From Quadrisphaera sp. RL12-1S (GTDB taxonomy: Bacteria; Actinomycetota; Actinomycetes; Actinomycetales; Quadrisphaeraceae): a stretch of DNA of 64,000 bases. The translations under genes and the position numbers were made by a program. Positions within the stretch are counted from its first letter, which is position 1. The number at the start of each line of letters is the position of its first letter. The stretch is from the NCBI RefSeq assembly GCF_014270065.1, contig NZ_JACNME010000009.1, positions 87,951 through 151,950 on the forward strand, given 5' to 3'. Shown here piece after piece: positions 1 to 9,910 of the stretch. The notes under the pieces were generated by a model. It did not search any database, was not told where the DNA came from, and saw only the letters and a program-made list of their open reading frames with translations.

Positions 1-823
1 GCTCGCCGCGGGTGCGGGGCCGCTCGAGGATGGCGGGCACGGCGTCGCGGTTGCAGTAGTAGTAGTAGAGGTACTCGTTGGGGATGTTCCCCAGCGTGCG
101 CAGCGCGTCGACGCCGAAGACCGCGCCCTCCTCCAGGGACCCGAGCAGCGCGTCGTCGGCGAGCACCTGCGGCAGCAGGTCCACGCCGTGGTGCAGCACG
201 CGGCGCAGCCAGCCGAGGTGGTTGAGGCCGGCGTAGTCGAGCTGCACCTCGCGGGGGTCGATGCCGAGCCCGGCGGCGATGCGCCGGCCCAGGCCCGACG
301 GGGTGTCGCAGATGCCGACGGCGCGGTCGCCGAGCACCCGCTGGAGCGCCTCGGTGATCATGCCGGCGGGGTTGGTGAAGTTGATGAGCACCGCGCGCGG
401 CGCCACGGCGGCGATGCGCTCCGCGATCGCCGTCATCACGGGCACCGTGCGCAGGCCGTAGGAGATGCCGCCGGGGCCCACCGTCTCCTGGCCCAGGAGC
501 CCGAGGGCCAGCGCCACGCGCTCGTCGGCGACCCGGCCGGCGAGCCCTCCCACGCGGATGGCGGAGAAGACGAAGTCGGCGTCGGACAGGGCGGCGTCGA
601 GGTCGGTGGTGGCGTGCACCTCCGGGATCGAGGCCGCGTCGGCGCCGGCGAGGACGGCCCGGCGCGCCGCGGAGGCGAGGATGGCCCGGACCGCCTCGAG
701 GCGGTCGGCGCCGACGTCGTACAGCCACACCTGCGTGATGCGCGGGCTGCCGGCGTCGGCCAGGAGCGCGCGGTAGACGTCGGGGACCCGGAAGCCCCCA
801 CCGCCGACGATGGTGAGCTTCAC
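1..823 (-). CDS. GH4 family 6-phospho-beta-glucosidase/alpha-glycosidase, 3' part missing
   Basis: Cytosolic NAD- and metal-dependent glycosidase of family GH4, probably acting on phosphorylated or free disaccharides. The N-terminus carries the Rossmann start VKLTIVGGGG. The family motifs follow in order: NFTNPAG, a metal-ligand ICDTP segment and GLNHLGW. The product is cut by the left window edge after about 274 residues; the family is usually about 430. The GTG start at 823 overlaps the stop of the upstream DeoR gene by four bases (GTGA), so the two are translationally coupled. The PfkB kinase on the opposite strand suggests a small sugar-utilisation locus. The exact substrate cannot be told from the sequence. 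Confidence 0.88.
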   Translation of the reverse strand, partial: MKLTIVGGGGFRVPDVYRALLADAGSPRITQVWLYDVGADRLEAVRAILASAARRAVLAGADAASIPEVHATTDLDAALSDADFVFSAIRVGGLAGRVADERVALALGLLGQETVGPGGISYGLRTVPVMTAIAERIAAVAPRAVLINFTNPAGMITEALQRVLGDRAVGICDTPSGLGRRIAAGLGIDPREVQLDYAGLNHLGWLRRVLHHGVDLLPQVLADDALLGSLEEGAVFGVDALRTLGNIPNEYLYYYYCNRDAVPAILERPRTRGE

Positions 824-1587
824 GCCACGACCACCCGTCCACCGGCGGCGGTGACCCTGTCGAGGGCCTCCCGGGGAGCGCCCGGGGTGGTGACGAGCAC
901 GTCGACGGCGTCCAGGGACGTCGTCTGCAGCGAGCCCGTCCCCGGGAACTTCGCCTGCGACGCCAGCAGCACGGTCTGCGTTGCGGCAGCCAAGAGGCCC
1001 TCCTTCGTCGGTGCCTCGACCGACATGTCATCGACGACCCGGCCATCGGGTCGCACTCCGGTGCAGGACAGGACGGCGACGTCGCAGCTGATGCTGGCGA
1101 GCGCCTGCAGGGTCAGCGCGCCGACCAGGGTCTGGAAGTTGCGGCGGACGGTGCCGCCGAGCAGGACGAGGTCGACGGCGGGGTCGTCGCGCAGCTCGTC
1201 CAGGACCGCGAGGTTGCTCGTGATGACGGTGACGGGCCGCCCGGCGAGATGCCGTGCGACCAGCGGCGTCGTCGTCCCGATGTCGAGGGCGACCACGGCG
1301 CCGTCGGGGACCAGCGCTGCCGCTGCACGCCCCATGGCCGCCTTGAGCTCGGCGCCGGCCTGCGCGGTGGTGGCGTAGGGGTGCTCGAGCGCGCCGTCGG
1401 ACGTGCGGCTCAGGACGACGGCGCCGCCGTGCGTGCGGCGCAGGTCGCCGCTGGCGCCGAGCTGCTGGAGGTCGCGGCGCACGGTGGAGGGGCTGACCTG
1501 CAGCGCCTCGGCGAGGTCGTTCACGGAGGCGAACCGGTCGGCGTCGAGCCGTTCCAGGATCAGCTCGCGGCGCTGGCGCGTCTGCAC
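820..1587 (-). CDS. DeoR family transcriptional regulator
   Basis: Sugar-responsive repressor of 255 residues. The N-terminal DeoR helix-turn-helix (about residues 4-58, with the SVNDLAEALQVSPSTVRRDL core) is followed by the DeoRC effector domain, whose sugar-phosphate-isomerase-like fold shows ALDIGTTT and the VVDDMSVEAPTKEGLL stretch. The GTG at 1587 gives the normal DeoR length; the frame stays open far upstream but that part has no family similarity. It overlaps the GH4 gene by four bases and is divergent from the PfkB gene. It probably controls both, with a sugar phosphate as the likely inducer (inference from the family). Confidence 0.9.
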   Translation of the reverse strand: MQTRQRRELILERLDADRFASVNDLAEALQVSPSTVRRDLQQLGASGDLRRTHGGAVVLSRTSDGALEHPYATTAQAGAELKAAMGRAAAALVPDGAVVALDIGTTTPLVARHLAGRPVTVITSNLAVLDELRDDPAVDLVLLGGTVRRNFQTLVGALTLQALASISCDVAVLSCTGVRPDGRVVDDMSVEAPTKEGLLAAATQTVLLASQAKFPGTGSLQTTSLDAVDVLVTTPGAPREALDRVTAAGGRVVVA

Positions 1588-1599
1588 GCATCCAGTCAA

Positions 1600-1610
1600 G
1601 CGCACTGCGC
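1600..1610. promoter_or_regulatory. possible DeoR operator half-palindrome
   Basis: An 11-base dyad with 5-base arms (GCGCA / TGCGC) around a single central base sits just upstream of the deoR-like start, inside the divergent region before pfkB. Position and symmetry fit an autoregulatory operator. In DNA this GC-rich a 5-base arm is weak evidence. Confidence 0.25.
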
Positions 1611-1669
1611 GTTTTCGGTCAACGATCACGGGTCGGATCGCTCCGCTGCGCGAAACCGCGCAGGTGTGC

Positions 1670-1675
1670 CAGGAT
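1670..1675 (+). promoter_or_regulatory. -10 element of a leaderless pfkB promoter (candidate)
   Basis: CAGGAT, preceded by a TGC extended -10, ends 8 bases before the ATG at 1684. There is no good Shine-Dalgarno, so the transcript may begin at the start codon, as is common in actinomycetes. Confidence 0.35.
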
Positions 1676-1683
1676 CCGGCGTC

Positions 1684-2667
1684 ATGGCGCAGCCCACCGA
1701 CGTCGACCTGGCCTTCCTCGGCCCCGTCTACCTCGACCTGGTCATGGGCGGCGTGGACGCGCTGCCGACGCTCGGCAGCGAGGTCTACGCGACCTCCCTC
1801 GACGTCAGCCCCGGCGGCACCGCCACCCGCGCCGTCGCCGCGGCCCGCGTCGGGGCGCGCACGGCGCTGCTCACCCGGTTCGGCACCGACGAGTGGGGCG
1901 ACCGGCTCGTCGCGGCGCTGAGCAGCGAGCCCGGCCTGGTGCTCGACGGGGCGGAGCGCAGCGAGGCCGTCAGGACGCCGGTGTCCGTCGCCGTCGTCGC
2001 CGGTGGCGACCGGACGTTCGTCACCCACGAGGTGCCCCGCTGGCGCCAGCTCACCCAGCAGCCCGGGCCGCGCCGCCTGCCGCGAGCGCTGCACGTGGAC
2101 GTCTCCGCGCCGGTCCCGCTGTGGGTCGGGGGCCTGCGCCAGCGCGGCTGCACCGTGGTCGGGGGCATCGGCTACGTCGACACCCCCGGCTGGGGCGCGC
2201 AGGTGCGCTCCCACCTCGCCGACGTCGACGTCTTCGTCCCCAACGACGACGAGGCGCGGCGCGCCACCGGCACCGGGTCGGTGGAGGACGCCGCCGCGGT
2301 GCTGGCGGAGCACGTGGCGCTGGCGGTGGTGACGCGCGGTGCGCGCGGCGTGGTCGCGTGCGACGGGGCCGTGCGCGTCGAGGTCGGCGGCGCCGGGCGC
2401 ACCGAGCTCGGCGGGCTGTTCGACGACCCGGTGGTCGACACCACCGGCGCCGGCGACGTGTTCGTGGCCACCTTCATGGCCGCCGGGCTGGAGGACTGGT
2501 CCCTGCACCAGCGGCTGCAGGCCGCCGTGGTGTGCTCGGCGCTGTCGGTGCGCCGGGCCGGCGGGGCCAGCAGCGCCCCCACCCGCGCGGACCTCTCCGC
2601 GTGGTGGGGGCAGCTGCCGCCCGACGGCCGCTCGGCGCTGGAGCACCTCGAGGCCTGGACCGCCTGA
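1684..2667 (+). CDS. PfkB family carbohydrate kinase
   Basis: Ribokinase-fold sugar or nucleoside kinase of 327 residues, cytosolic, using ATP to phosphorylate a hydroxyl of a sugar. The C-terminal PfkB signature DTTGAGDVFVATF (about residues 251-263) contains the catalytic Asp and the anion hole. The N-terminal PfkB signature is weaker: the glycine-rich SPGGTATRAVAAARVG near residue 40 stands in for it. The start at 1684 begins the family-like sequence directly and has a -10 element at leaderless distance. It is divergent from the DeoR/GH4 pair, so it may phosphorylate a product of that pathway. The sugar specificity is unknown. Confidence 0.85.
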   Translation: MAQPTDVDLAFLGPVYLDLVMGGVDALPTLGSEVYATSLDVSPGGTATRAVAAARVGARTALLTRFGTDEWGDRLVAALSSEPGLVLDGAERSEAVRTPVSVAVVAGGDRTFVTHEVPRWRQLTQQPGPRRLPRALHVDVSAPVPLWVGGLRQRGCTVVGGIGYVDTPGWGAQVRSHLADVDVFVPNDDEARRATGTGSVEDAAAVLAEHVALAVVTRGARGVVACDGAVRVEVGGAGRTELGGLFDDPVVDTTGAGDVFVATFMAAGLEDWSLHQRLQAAVVCSALSVRRAGGASSAPTRADLSAWWGQLPPDGRSALEHLEAWTA

Positions 2668-2674
2668 GGACCAC

Positions 2675-3568
2675 TCAGACGCCGGAGGCAGACAGGCCCC
2701 GGACCACGGTGCCGTCGGCGAGCGTGACGTCGAGGGTGAAGTCCTCCACCAGCCGCGTGCCGTCGCAGTCACCGGCGCAGCCACCGCCGCTCCCCTCCGG
2801 GAAGGGCTCGGTGGTCCGCCTCATCGCGAGGCCCGGCCACCAGGCGGCGTAGTGACCGTCCTGCACCGTCGCCTCGACCACCCGCCCCTCGGCGGTCCGC
2901 ACGGTCACCGCCCGCACCCGGTCACCGACGAGGCCGTCGACGATCGACAGCTCGTCACCCGGGGTGGTCTGCTGGAAGATCCCCGGCGGACCCAGGGCGT
3001 CCGAGGCGGGGCGCGCACCGCCCCCGCCACCACCAGCAGCGACGAACGCAGCACGCCCACCGGGCGGAAGCGCCACGACGCACGTCAGCGTGACGGGCGT
3101 GGCGGTCCCGTCGTCCAGGGCGACGACCACCAGATCACCGCGGCGCTCGGCCAGACGCGGCTGGAGCTGGTCGGCGCGGTCACCGGCCACAGAGGTCGCG
3201 GACCCGGCGCAGGCCCCACGGGCGGCGGCGACGTCGGCGGGGCTGGCGGCGCTCGGCACCGGCACCCAGGACGAGGCGTACGCCGTGGCGCCACCGCCGA
3301 GCACCTGGGTGGCCCCGACGCCCACCGCGACGGCCGCGGCAGCACCGGCGAGCAGCGCGACGCGGACCCTGCTGCGCCGCGGACGGGGGACGAGGGGGTC
3401 GCGCCGCCCGGCGGTGCGCGCGCCAGGCAGCTGCCCGACCGCCAGCGTCCGCTCCAGCGCAGAGGTGGCGCGCACACGGGCGACGTCGTCGAGGGGCGCC
3501 CGCGGTGCCGCATCGAGACGACGCAGGGCGGCGTCGAGAGAGGTGTCGGGGATGCGGCTCTGGCTCAT
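2675..3568 (-). CDS. putative anti-sigma factor, single-pass membrane protein
   Basis: 297-residue protein encoded directly after the ECF sigma gene, with a four-base ATGA overlap. Residues 1-65 are a charged cytosolic segment, residues about 69-92 form one Ala/Val-rich membrane helix, and the remaining 200 residues would lie outside. The HxxxCxxC zinc-anti-sigma motif is absent. The role as anti-sigma partner therefore rests on gene position, topology and size and not on a recognisable domain. The extracytoplasmic part contains four Cys that could form disulfides and act as the sensor. Co-expression with the sigma factor is expected. Confidence 0.6.
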   Translation of the reverse strand: MSQSRIPDTSLDAALRRLDAAPRAPLDDVARVRATSALERTLAVGQLPGARTAGRRDPLVPRPRRSRVRVALLAGAAAAVAVGVGATQVLGGGATAYASSWVPVPSAASPADVAAARGACAGSATSVAGDRADQLQPRLAERRGDLVVVALDDGTATPVTLTCVVALPPGGRAAFVAAGGGGGGARPASDALGPPGIFQQTTPGDELSIVDGLVGDRVRAVTVRTAEGRVVEATVQDGHYAAWWPGLAMRRTTEPFPEGSGGGCAGDCDGTRLVEDFTLDVTLADGTVVRGLSASGV

Positions 3569-4173
3569 CGGGTCGCCTCCAGGGCGTCGGTCGCGGGCGG
3601 GGAGGCGCGGCGCGGCGCCGGAGCGGGCTCCGCGGCGTCGTCGTCGACGGCGAGGAGGGAGCGCAACGCGCGGCGGGCGCGCATGAGGCGCAGCCGGTAG
3701 CCGGTGGGCGTGGTGCCGAGCACCAGAGCCGCCTGCGCGGAGGTGAGGTCCTCGAAGACGGTGAGGGCCAGCACCTCCTGCTCGACCGAGGACAGGCGCC
3801 GCCAGGCGGCGGCGAGGTCGAGCCCGGCGACCAGCTCGTCGTGCGGGCTGGTCGCCGCCTCCGCGGCGGCCGCACCGTCGGTGACGCGCACCGCCAGCGC
3901 ACCACGCCGGCCTCGCCCGCGGTGGGCCGTCAGCAGGCAGTTCCGGGCGATCCCGAACACCCAGGCGCGCTGGGCGTCGAGGCGGCGCGGAGCGTCGTCG
4001 AAGCGGCGCCAGGCGACGAGCATCGCGTCGGCGACGACGTCCTCCGCGCTGCTCACCGCCTCGACGGGCGAGCGGCGCCGCACGAAGCGGAGGACGTCGT
4101 CGTGGACATCGGCGTACAGCGTCCGGAAGCGCTGCTCGGCGCTCTCGGCCGGAGGGGGCTGGGGCGGGCTCAC
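3565..4173 (-). CDS. ECF family RNA polymerase sigma factor
   Basis: 202-residue sigma-70 of the extracytoplasmic-function type. Region 2 spans about residues 15-85 (FRTLYADVHDDVLRFVRRR through the RAWVFGIARNCLL segment). Region 4 spans about residues 120-175 and holds the helix-turn-helix LTSAQAALVLGTTPTGYRLR. The GTG at 4173 lies after a purine-rich AAGGGGTGGGG ribosome site. The gene is followed with overlap by the membrane protein at 2675-3568, the usual sigma/anti-sigma arrangement. Its regulon is unknown; the beta-galactosidase gene lies upstream on the same strand, 35 bases away, and could be co-transcribed. Confidence 0.9.
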   Translation of the reverse strand: MSPPQPPPAESAEQRFRTLYADVHDDVLRFVRRRSPVEAVSSAEDVVADAMLVAWRRFDDAPRRLDAQRAWVFGIARNCLLTAHRGRGRRGALAVRVTDGAAAAEAATSPHDELVAGLDLAAAWRRLSSVEQEVLALTVFEDLTSAQAALVLGTTPTGYRLRLMRARRALRSLLAVDDDAAEPAPAPRRASPPATDALEATR

Positions 4174-4208
4174 ACCCCACCCCTTGCCGGCACGCCCCCC
4201 GCTGTTTC

Positions 4209-7200
4209 TCAGGCGGGCAGCTCCCGCAGGGTGAGCGAGAACGTGCGCTCGGCCGGGTGCAGCACGTACTGCGGCAGCACGGCCGGTCCGCACGAGGCGG
4301 TGCCGGTGCCGTGCAGCGCGGCGTCGAGGGTGACCACCAGGTCGGGTCCGGGCACGAGCGCGGCGTGGTGGCGGGCGGCGGCCAGCTGCTCGGTGGTCCA
4401 CCGGCGGGCGGTGAAGCCCGTGGTGGGGCTGCCCTCCACGCGCAGGCCTGGCGTGCGCGGGCTCCCGGCCGGCTCCCCACCGGTCAGCTCCAGCCAGCGG
4501 GCGTCGGCGCGGTGGCCGTTCTCCTGCGGCATGACGTACGGCGTCTGCAGCTCCGCCACCGAGGCGCTGAACCGCCCCACGCGGGCTGCCAGGCCCGTGT
4601 CGGGGTAGACCTCGCCCGGTCCGCGGCCGAACCACGCGACGCGGTCGAGGGCGCGGGGCAGGTGCAGGCGCACCCCGAGGCGCGGCCACGGGAGGGACTG
4701 CTCGCCCTGCGGCTGCACGTGCACGTCGAGGCGCACCGCGGCACCACCGGCGGGGTCGGGCTCCAGCGCGGTCCAGCGGAAGGTGGCGAGCACCCCGTGG
4801 TCGTGCAGCGGGGGCGCCACGCGCGTGACCACCACGAGCGAGCCGTCCTCCACCCGCACGTCGCGCACCTGGTGGGTCAGCTGGTGCAGCTTCGCCTCGC
4901 GCCAGGCGTCGGCGATCTTGCCGTTCTCGCCCTCGTCGTTGTCGGTGGGCGCGCGCCACAGGTCCAGGCGCAGGCCGCCCACCGGCAGCCCGCCGAGGCG
5001 GTGGAGCGCGCCGGTCCTCGCCTCGAACGCCGCGCCACCGAGGAGCACGTCGGCCCCACGCCGGACGGGCGCGGCTCCCCCCGCGGGGGACGGGGACGGC
5101 GCCGGCGGCGCGTCCAGGGCCACCTGGCCGGAGCCGAGCACGTGCCCGGCGGCGGCCCACGGCTCGTCCGCGCGGGAGGTGGCCGTCACCGTGACCCACC
5201 GCTCGGCAGCCCCCGCGCGCGCCGGCACCAGGGCCGCCGGCGGCAGCGCGACGTCGGCGGAGGCCCAGGGCGCGAGGTCGGGGGTGGCCAGCTCACCGCT
5301 GGCGACCTCCTGACCGTCGTCCTCCCGCACCCAGCGCAGGGAGACGCCGGACAGGTCCCGGACGTCGTAGCGGTTGGTGACCGTCACCGCCGGTGCCCCG
5401 GCGGGCGCGCCAGCGGCGGGCACCACCTTCACTGGCGCGTAGGCGGTCGCGACGTCGAGCAGCCCGGGCGAGGGCGTCCGGTCGGGGAAGACCAGGCCGT
5501 CGGCCACGAAGTTGCCGTCGTGGACGACCTCGCCGAAGTCGCCCCCGTAGGCCCAGCGCTCGCGGCCGTCGACCACCTGGCGCAGGCCGTGGTCGATCCA
5601 CTCCCACACGAAGCCGCCCAGGACGCGGTCGGAGGACTCGAAGAGGTCCTGGTACTCCGCCACACCGCCCGGGCCCAGCCCCATGGCGTGCACGTACTCG
5701 CACTGCACGAAGGGCAGCCGGCGGCGGCGCGCGTCGGCGGCGTCGTCGCGGGGACCGGCGGTCTGCCCGTCCTGCTCCATCGCCTCGTCGCTGCCGAGGT
5801 GCGCCTCCGCGCCGCGGGCGATGCGCTCGACCTCGGCGTGGGAGGCGTACATGCGGCTGTAGACGTCGACGTCGTGGTAGCCCCAGTCGTGCTCGTAGTG
5901 CAGGGGCAGGCCGGTGCCGACCTCGCGGGCGGCGCGCGCCATGGCGGTCAGGTTGCGGCCCACGCCCGACTCGTTGCCGAGCGACCACATGACCACGCTG
6001 GCGTGGTTCTTGTCGCGGTGCACCGTGCGCACCATCCGGTCGACCATGGGCGCCTCCCACGCCGGGTCGTCGGAGGGGTTGCGCCGCCAGCCGGTGAACC
6101 AGAAGCCGTGGGTCTCCAGGTCGCACTCGTCGACCACCCACAGCCCGTGCTCGTCGCACAGGTCGAGGAAGCGCGGGTGCGGCGGGTAGTGGCTGGTGCG
6201 GACGGCGTTGACGCCGTGCCGCTTCATGAGCAGCACGTCGGCGAGGTCCTCGGCGGGGGTGGTGGAGCGGCCGCGGTCTGCGGAGACCTCGTGGCGGTTG
6301 ACGCCGCGCAGGAGGGTGCGGGCGCCGTTGACGGTGAAGACGTCCCAGTCGCCGGTGTCCGACGGGACGATCGCGACGGTGCGGAAGCCGATGCGCAGAC
6401 GGACGCGCTCGGTGGCGGTGGCCACCTCGGCGTCGTACAGGCGCGGGGACTCCGCGCTCCACGGGTCGACGGGGACGACGGCCGCCTCGCCGGGCGCGAG
6501 GTCGAGGCCGAGCTCGGGCACGAGCACGCGAGCTGCTGCACCGCCGGCCGTGGTCACCTCCACGCGCAGGGAGCCGGTGCCGGCGGCGTGGTCGTAGCCG
6601 GCGTGCACGTGGACGTCGTCGACACCGCCCGCGGGGCGGCCCAGCAGGCGCACGTCGCGGAAGATCCCCGACAGCCACCACATGTCCTGGTCCTCCAGGT
6701 AGGAGCCCGAGGACCACTGGTGCACCCGCACGGCCACGACGACCTCCTCCCCCTCGGAGGGGAGGTGGTCGGTGACGTCGAACTCGCTGACCAGGCGGGA
6801 GCCGACGGAGCGGCCCACCTCCGAGCCGTCCACCCACACCCGGAAGGCGGAGTCGACGCCCTCGAAGCGCAGCACCGCGCGGCCTCCGGCCGCCACGACG
6901 GCGGCGAGGTCGTCGGGGACGACGACGACGACGCGGTGGTCGCCGGTCGGGTTCTCGTCCGGCACGAAGGGCGGGTCGACCGGGAAGGGGTACTGCACGT
7001 TGGTGTACGCGGGCCGGCCGTAACGGCCGTCGGCGTTCTGCGGCGCGAGCTGCCAGTGGCCGGGCACGGCGAGCAGGTCCCAGGAGGAGTCGTCGAAGCC
7101 GGGCTCGGCGAAGGACTCCTCGACGTCGGCGCGCGGGCTCCAGCGGAAGCGCCAGTGGCCGGACAGGTCGAGCTCGGGCGCGTCCGAGCGCAGCGCGGCG

Positions 7201-7286
7201 CGGGCGGGCAGCACCCCCTGGGACGGGTCGTGCTGCTCGAACCAGTGGGGGCGCGTCGTGGCACGCACGTCGCTGTCAGCGCTCAC
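4209..7286 (-). CDS. lacZ: beta-galactosidase, GH2 family (LacZ type)
   Basis: Full-length LacZ-type enzyme of 1025 residues, essentially the length of the E. coli protein. It hydrolyses terminal beta-galactosides such as lactose in the cytosol. All five expected regions are visible: sugar-binding jelly roll, two immunoglobulin-like domains around the TIM barrel, and the C-terminal small-chain domain. The acid/base Glu lies in WSLGNESGVG (about residue 435) and the nucleophile Glu in CEYVHAMG (about residue 527), followed by GFVWEWIDHGL. The GTG at 7286 is chosen because it starts the conserved DVRATTRPHWFEQ segment. A longer frame upstream would run through the groEL terminator. No signal peptide. 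Confidence 0.93.
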   Translation of the reverse strand: MSADSDVRATTRPHWFEQHDPSQGVLPARAALRSDAPELDLSGHWRFRWSPRADVEESFAEPGFDDSSWDLLAVPGHWQLAPQNADGRYGRPAYTNVQYPFPVDPPFVPDENPTGDHRVVVVVPDDLAAVVAAGGRAVLRFEGVDSAFRVWVDGSEVGRSVGSRLVSEFDVTDHLPSEGEEVVVAVRVHQWSSGSYLEDQDMWWLSGIFRDVRLLGRPAGGVDDVHVHAGYDHAAGTGSLRVEVTTAGGAAARVLVPELGLDLAPGEAAVVPVDPWSAESPRLYDAEVATATERVRLRIGFRTVAIVPSDTGDWDVFTVNGARTLLRGVNRHEVSADRGRSTTPAEDLADVLLMKRHGVNAVRTSHYPPHPRFLDLCDEHGLWVVDECDLETHGFWFTGWRRNPSDDPAWEAPMVDRMVRTVHRDKNHASVVMWSLGNESGVGRNLTAMARAAREVGTGLPLHYEHDWGYHDVDVYSRMYASHAEVERIARGAEAHLGSDEAMEQDGQTAGPRDDAADARRRRLPFVQCEYVHAMGLGPGGVAEYQDLFESSDRVLGGFVWEWIDHGLRQVVDGRERWAYGGDFGEVVHDGNFVADGLVFPDRTPSPGLLDVATAYAPVKVVPAAGAPAGAPAVTVTNRYDVRDLSGVSLRWVREDDGQEVASGELATPDLAPWASADVALPPAALVPARAGAAERWVTVTATSRADEPWAAAGHVLGSGQVALDAPPAPSPSPAGGAAPVRRGADVLLGGAAFEARTGALHRLGGLPVGGLRLDLWRAPTDNDEGENGKIADAWREAKLHQLTHQVRDVRVEDGSLVVVTRVAPPLHDHGVLATFRWTALEPDPAGGAAVRLDVHVQPQGEQSLPWPRLGVRLHLPRALDRVAWFGRGPGEVYPDTGLAARVGRFSASVAELQTPYVMPQENGHRADARWLELTGGEPAGSPRTPGLRVEGSPTTGFTARRWTTEQLAAARHHAALVPGPDLVVTLDAALHGTGTASCGPAVLPQYVLHPAERTFSLTLRELPA

Positions 7287-7316
7287 GGCCCAACTCTGCC
7301 GGACCCCGGGGACGAC

Positions 7317-7352
7317 GAAGGGCGGCACCCCCGGCGAGGGGTGCCGCCCTTC
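7317..7352 (-). terminator. groEL transcription terminator
   Basis: Perfect 15-base-pair stem (7317-7331 with 7338-7352) and a 6-base loop, 41 bases after the groEL stop codon and upstream of lacZ. It lacks a clear U-tract, as is usual in high-GC actinomycetes, and separates groEL from lacZ transcription. Confidence 0.8.
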
Positions 7353-7392
7353 GGGCTTCAGCCGGTCTGGCCGAGCTGCCTGGGCTCCTGGA

Positions 7393-9051
<1,659 letters not shown>

Positions 9052-9182
9052 TCAGGCGGTTCGGGTGGTGCTGCCGACCGGCCGGGCGCCCGCGACGGAC
9101 GCCGCCGTCCCGCCGGGCCTGCACCCGGGGGCCTGCGGCTCGCCCAGCACGGCCGGGGAGCGCTGGGCTCCCAGGTCCTGTG

Positions 9183-9209
9183 CTGGCACTCGGGGTCACC
9201 GAGTGCCAG
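9183..9209. promoter_or_regulatory. CIRCE operator, groEL-proximal (HrcA site)
   Basis: Inverted repeat with arms CTGGCACTC and GAGTGCCAG separated by exactly 9 bases, the CIRCE architecture (GCACTC-N9-GAGTGC core fully conserved). It lies 162 bases upstream of groEL. HrcA binding here would repress groEL at normal temperature. Confidence 0.93.
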
Positions 9210-9217
9210 GTACCAGA

Positions 9218-9244
9218 TTGGCACTCTCACCCGCCGAGTGCAAA
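9218..9244. promoter_or_regulatory. CIRCE operator, groEL-distal (HrcA site)
   Basis: Second CIRCE copy: arms TTGGCACTC and GAGTGCAAA with a 9-base spacer. It starts 8 bases beyond the first copy, placing the two centres 35 bases apart, slightly over three helical turns. A minus-strand -35-like TTGCAC falls within its outer arm, so HrcA would cover the promoter. The 302-base gap between groEL and the cold-shock gene otherwise holds only the groEL leader and the csp terminator. Confidence 0.93.
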
Positions 9245-9276
9245 CACGCCCTCCCGTCGGGCGCACCCCGGACGCG

Positions 9277-9314
9277 CCGACGGCGCCGCCCCCCGCGGGG
9301 GACGGCGCCGTCGG
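9277..9314 (-). terminator. terminator of the small cold-shock gene
   Basis: 12-base-pair stem (9277-9288 with 9303-9314) with an inner C-run/G-run that lengthens the helix, starting 9 bases after the cold-shock stop codon. Confidence 0.65.
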
Positions 9315-9323
9315 ACCAGGGGA

Positions 9324-9530
9324 TCAGGCGCCAGCGAGGCGGACGGCCTCCGCCTGCGGGCCCTTCTGACCGGTGCCGACCTCGAACTCGACGGCCTGCC
9401 CCTCCTCGAGGGAGCGGTAGCCGTCCATCTGGATGGCGGACCAGTGGACGAAGACGTCCGGGCCACCGTCGACGGTGATGAACCCGTACCCCTTCTCAGC
9501 GTTGAACCACTTCACGGTTCCGAGTGCCAT
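9324..9530 (-). CDS. cold-shock protein (single CSD)
   Basis: 68-residue OB-fold RNA/DNA-binding protein, the normal length of CspA-type proteins, acting as an RNA chaperone. RNP-1 appears as EKGYGFITV (residues about 13-21) and RNP-2 as DVFVHWS (about 29-35). The second motif carries Trp where most paralogues, including the triple-domain protein at 23822-24673, have Phe or Tyr. The ATG at 9530 starts the conserved [13 protein letters not shown] leader of about 150 bases lies upstream, as is usual for cold-shock mRNAs. Confidence 0.95.
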   Translation of the reverse strand: MALGTVKWFNAEKGYGFITVDGGPDVFVHWSAIQMDGYRSLEEGQAVEFEVGTGQKGPQAEAVRLAGA

Positions 9531-9684
9531 GGTGCGTGCTCCTGCAGCGGTGCGGTGGTCGAGGAGGGGCAGTGCGCCCGACCCCGGGTCTGGAGTCCGT
9601 GGGACCTCGCGGCCCCCCGTGCGGCCCCCCTGGCGTGCGTGCTGGAGGAGTCCTGTCGCCACTTGAACTGATCGACCGAGCCGC

Positions 9685-9690
9685 AGGGTA
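9685..9690 (-). promoter_or_regulatory. possible -10 of the cold-shock gene
   Basis: TACCCT on the minus strand would place the transcript start near 9678 and give a leader of roughly 148 bases before the ATG at 9530. The 380-base interval 9531-9910 otherwise holds only GC-rich hairpin-prone sequence (around 9754-9789) and no gene I can support. Confidence 0.35.
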
Positions 9691-9910
9691 GCGGCCCGCG
9701 AGCCCGCTGGGCGAGGTCCACGAGCAGGTCAGCGGCGTGCCGGCGGCCTCCGGGCCGCGCCGCCGCCGCGTCCGCGGGCGGCGCGCGGCGCCCACCACCC
9801 CGCGCGACCTGCGGCAGACGGATCTCGGGGCCGCCGCCGGTGGGGCTCCGCAGGGCCTGCCCCCCGTCCGAGGCGCTGTCCCACCCGCGGAGGACGGGCG
9901 GGGGCGCGGG

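Noticed and set aside
1588..2784. N-terminal extension of the DeoR regulator up to 2784
   Set aside because: The extra sequence is antisense to pfkB, has no family similarity, and the GTG at 1587 gives normal DeoR length.
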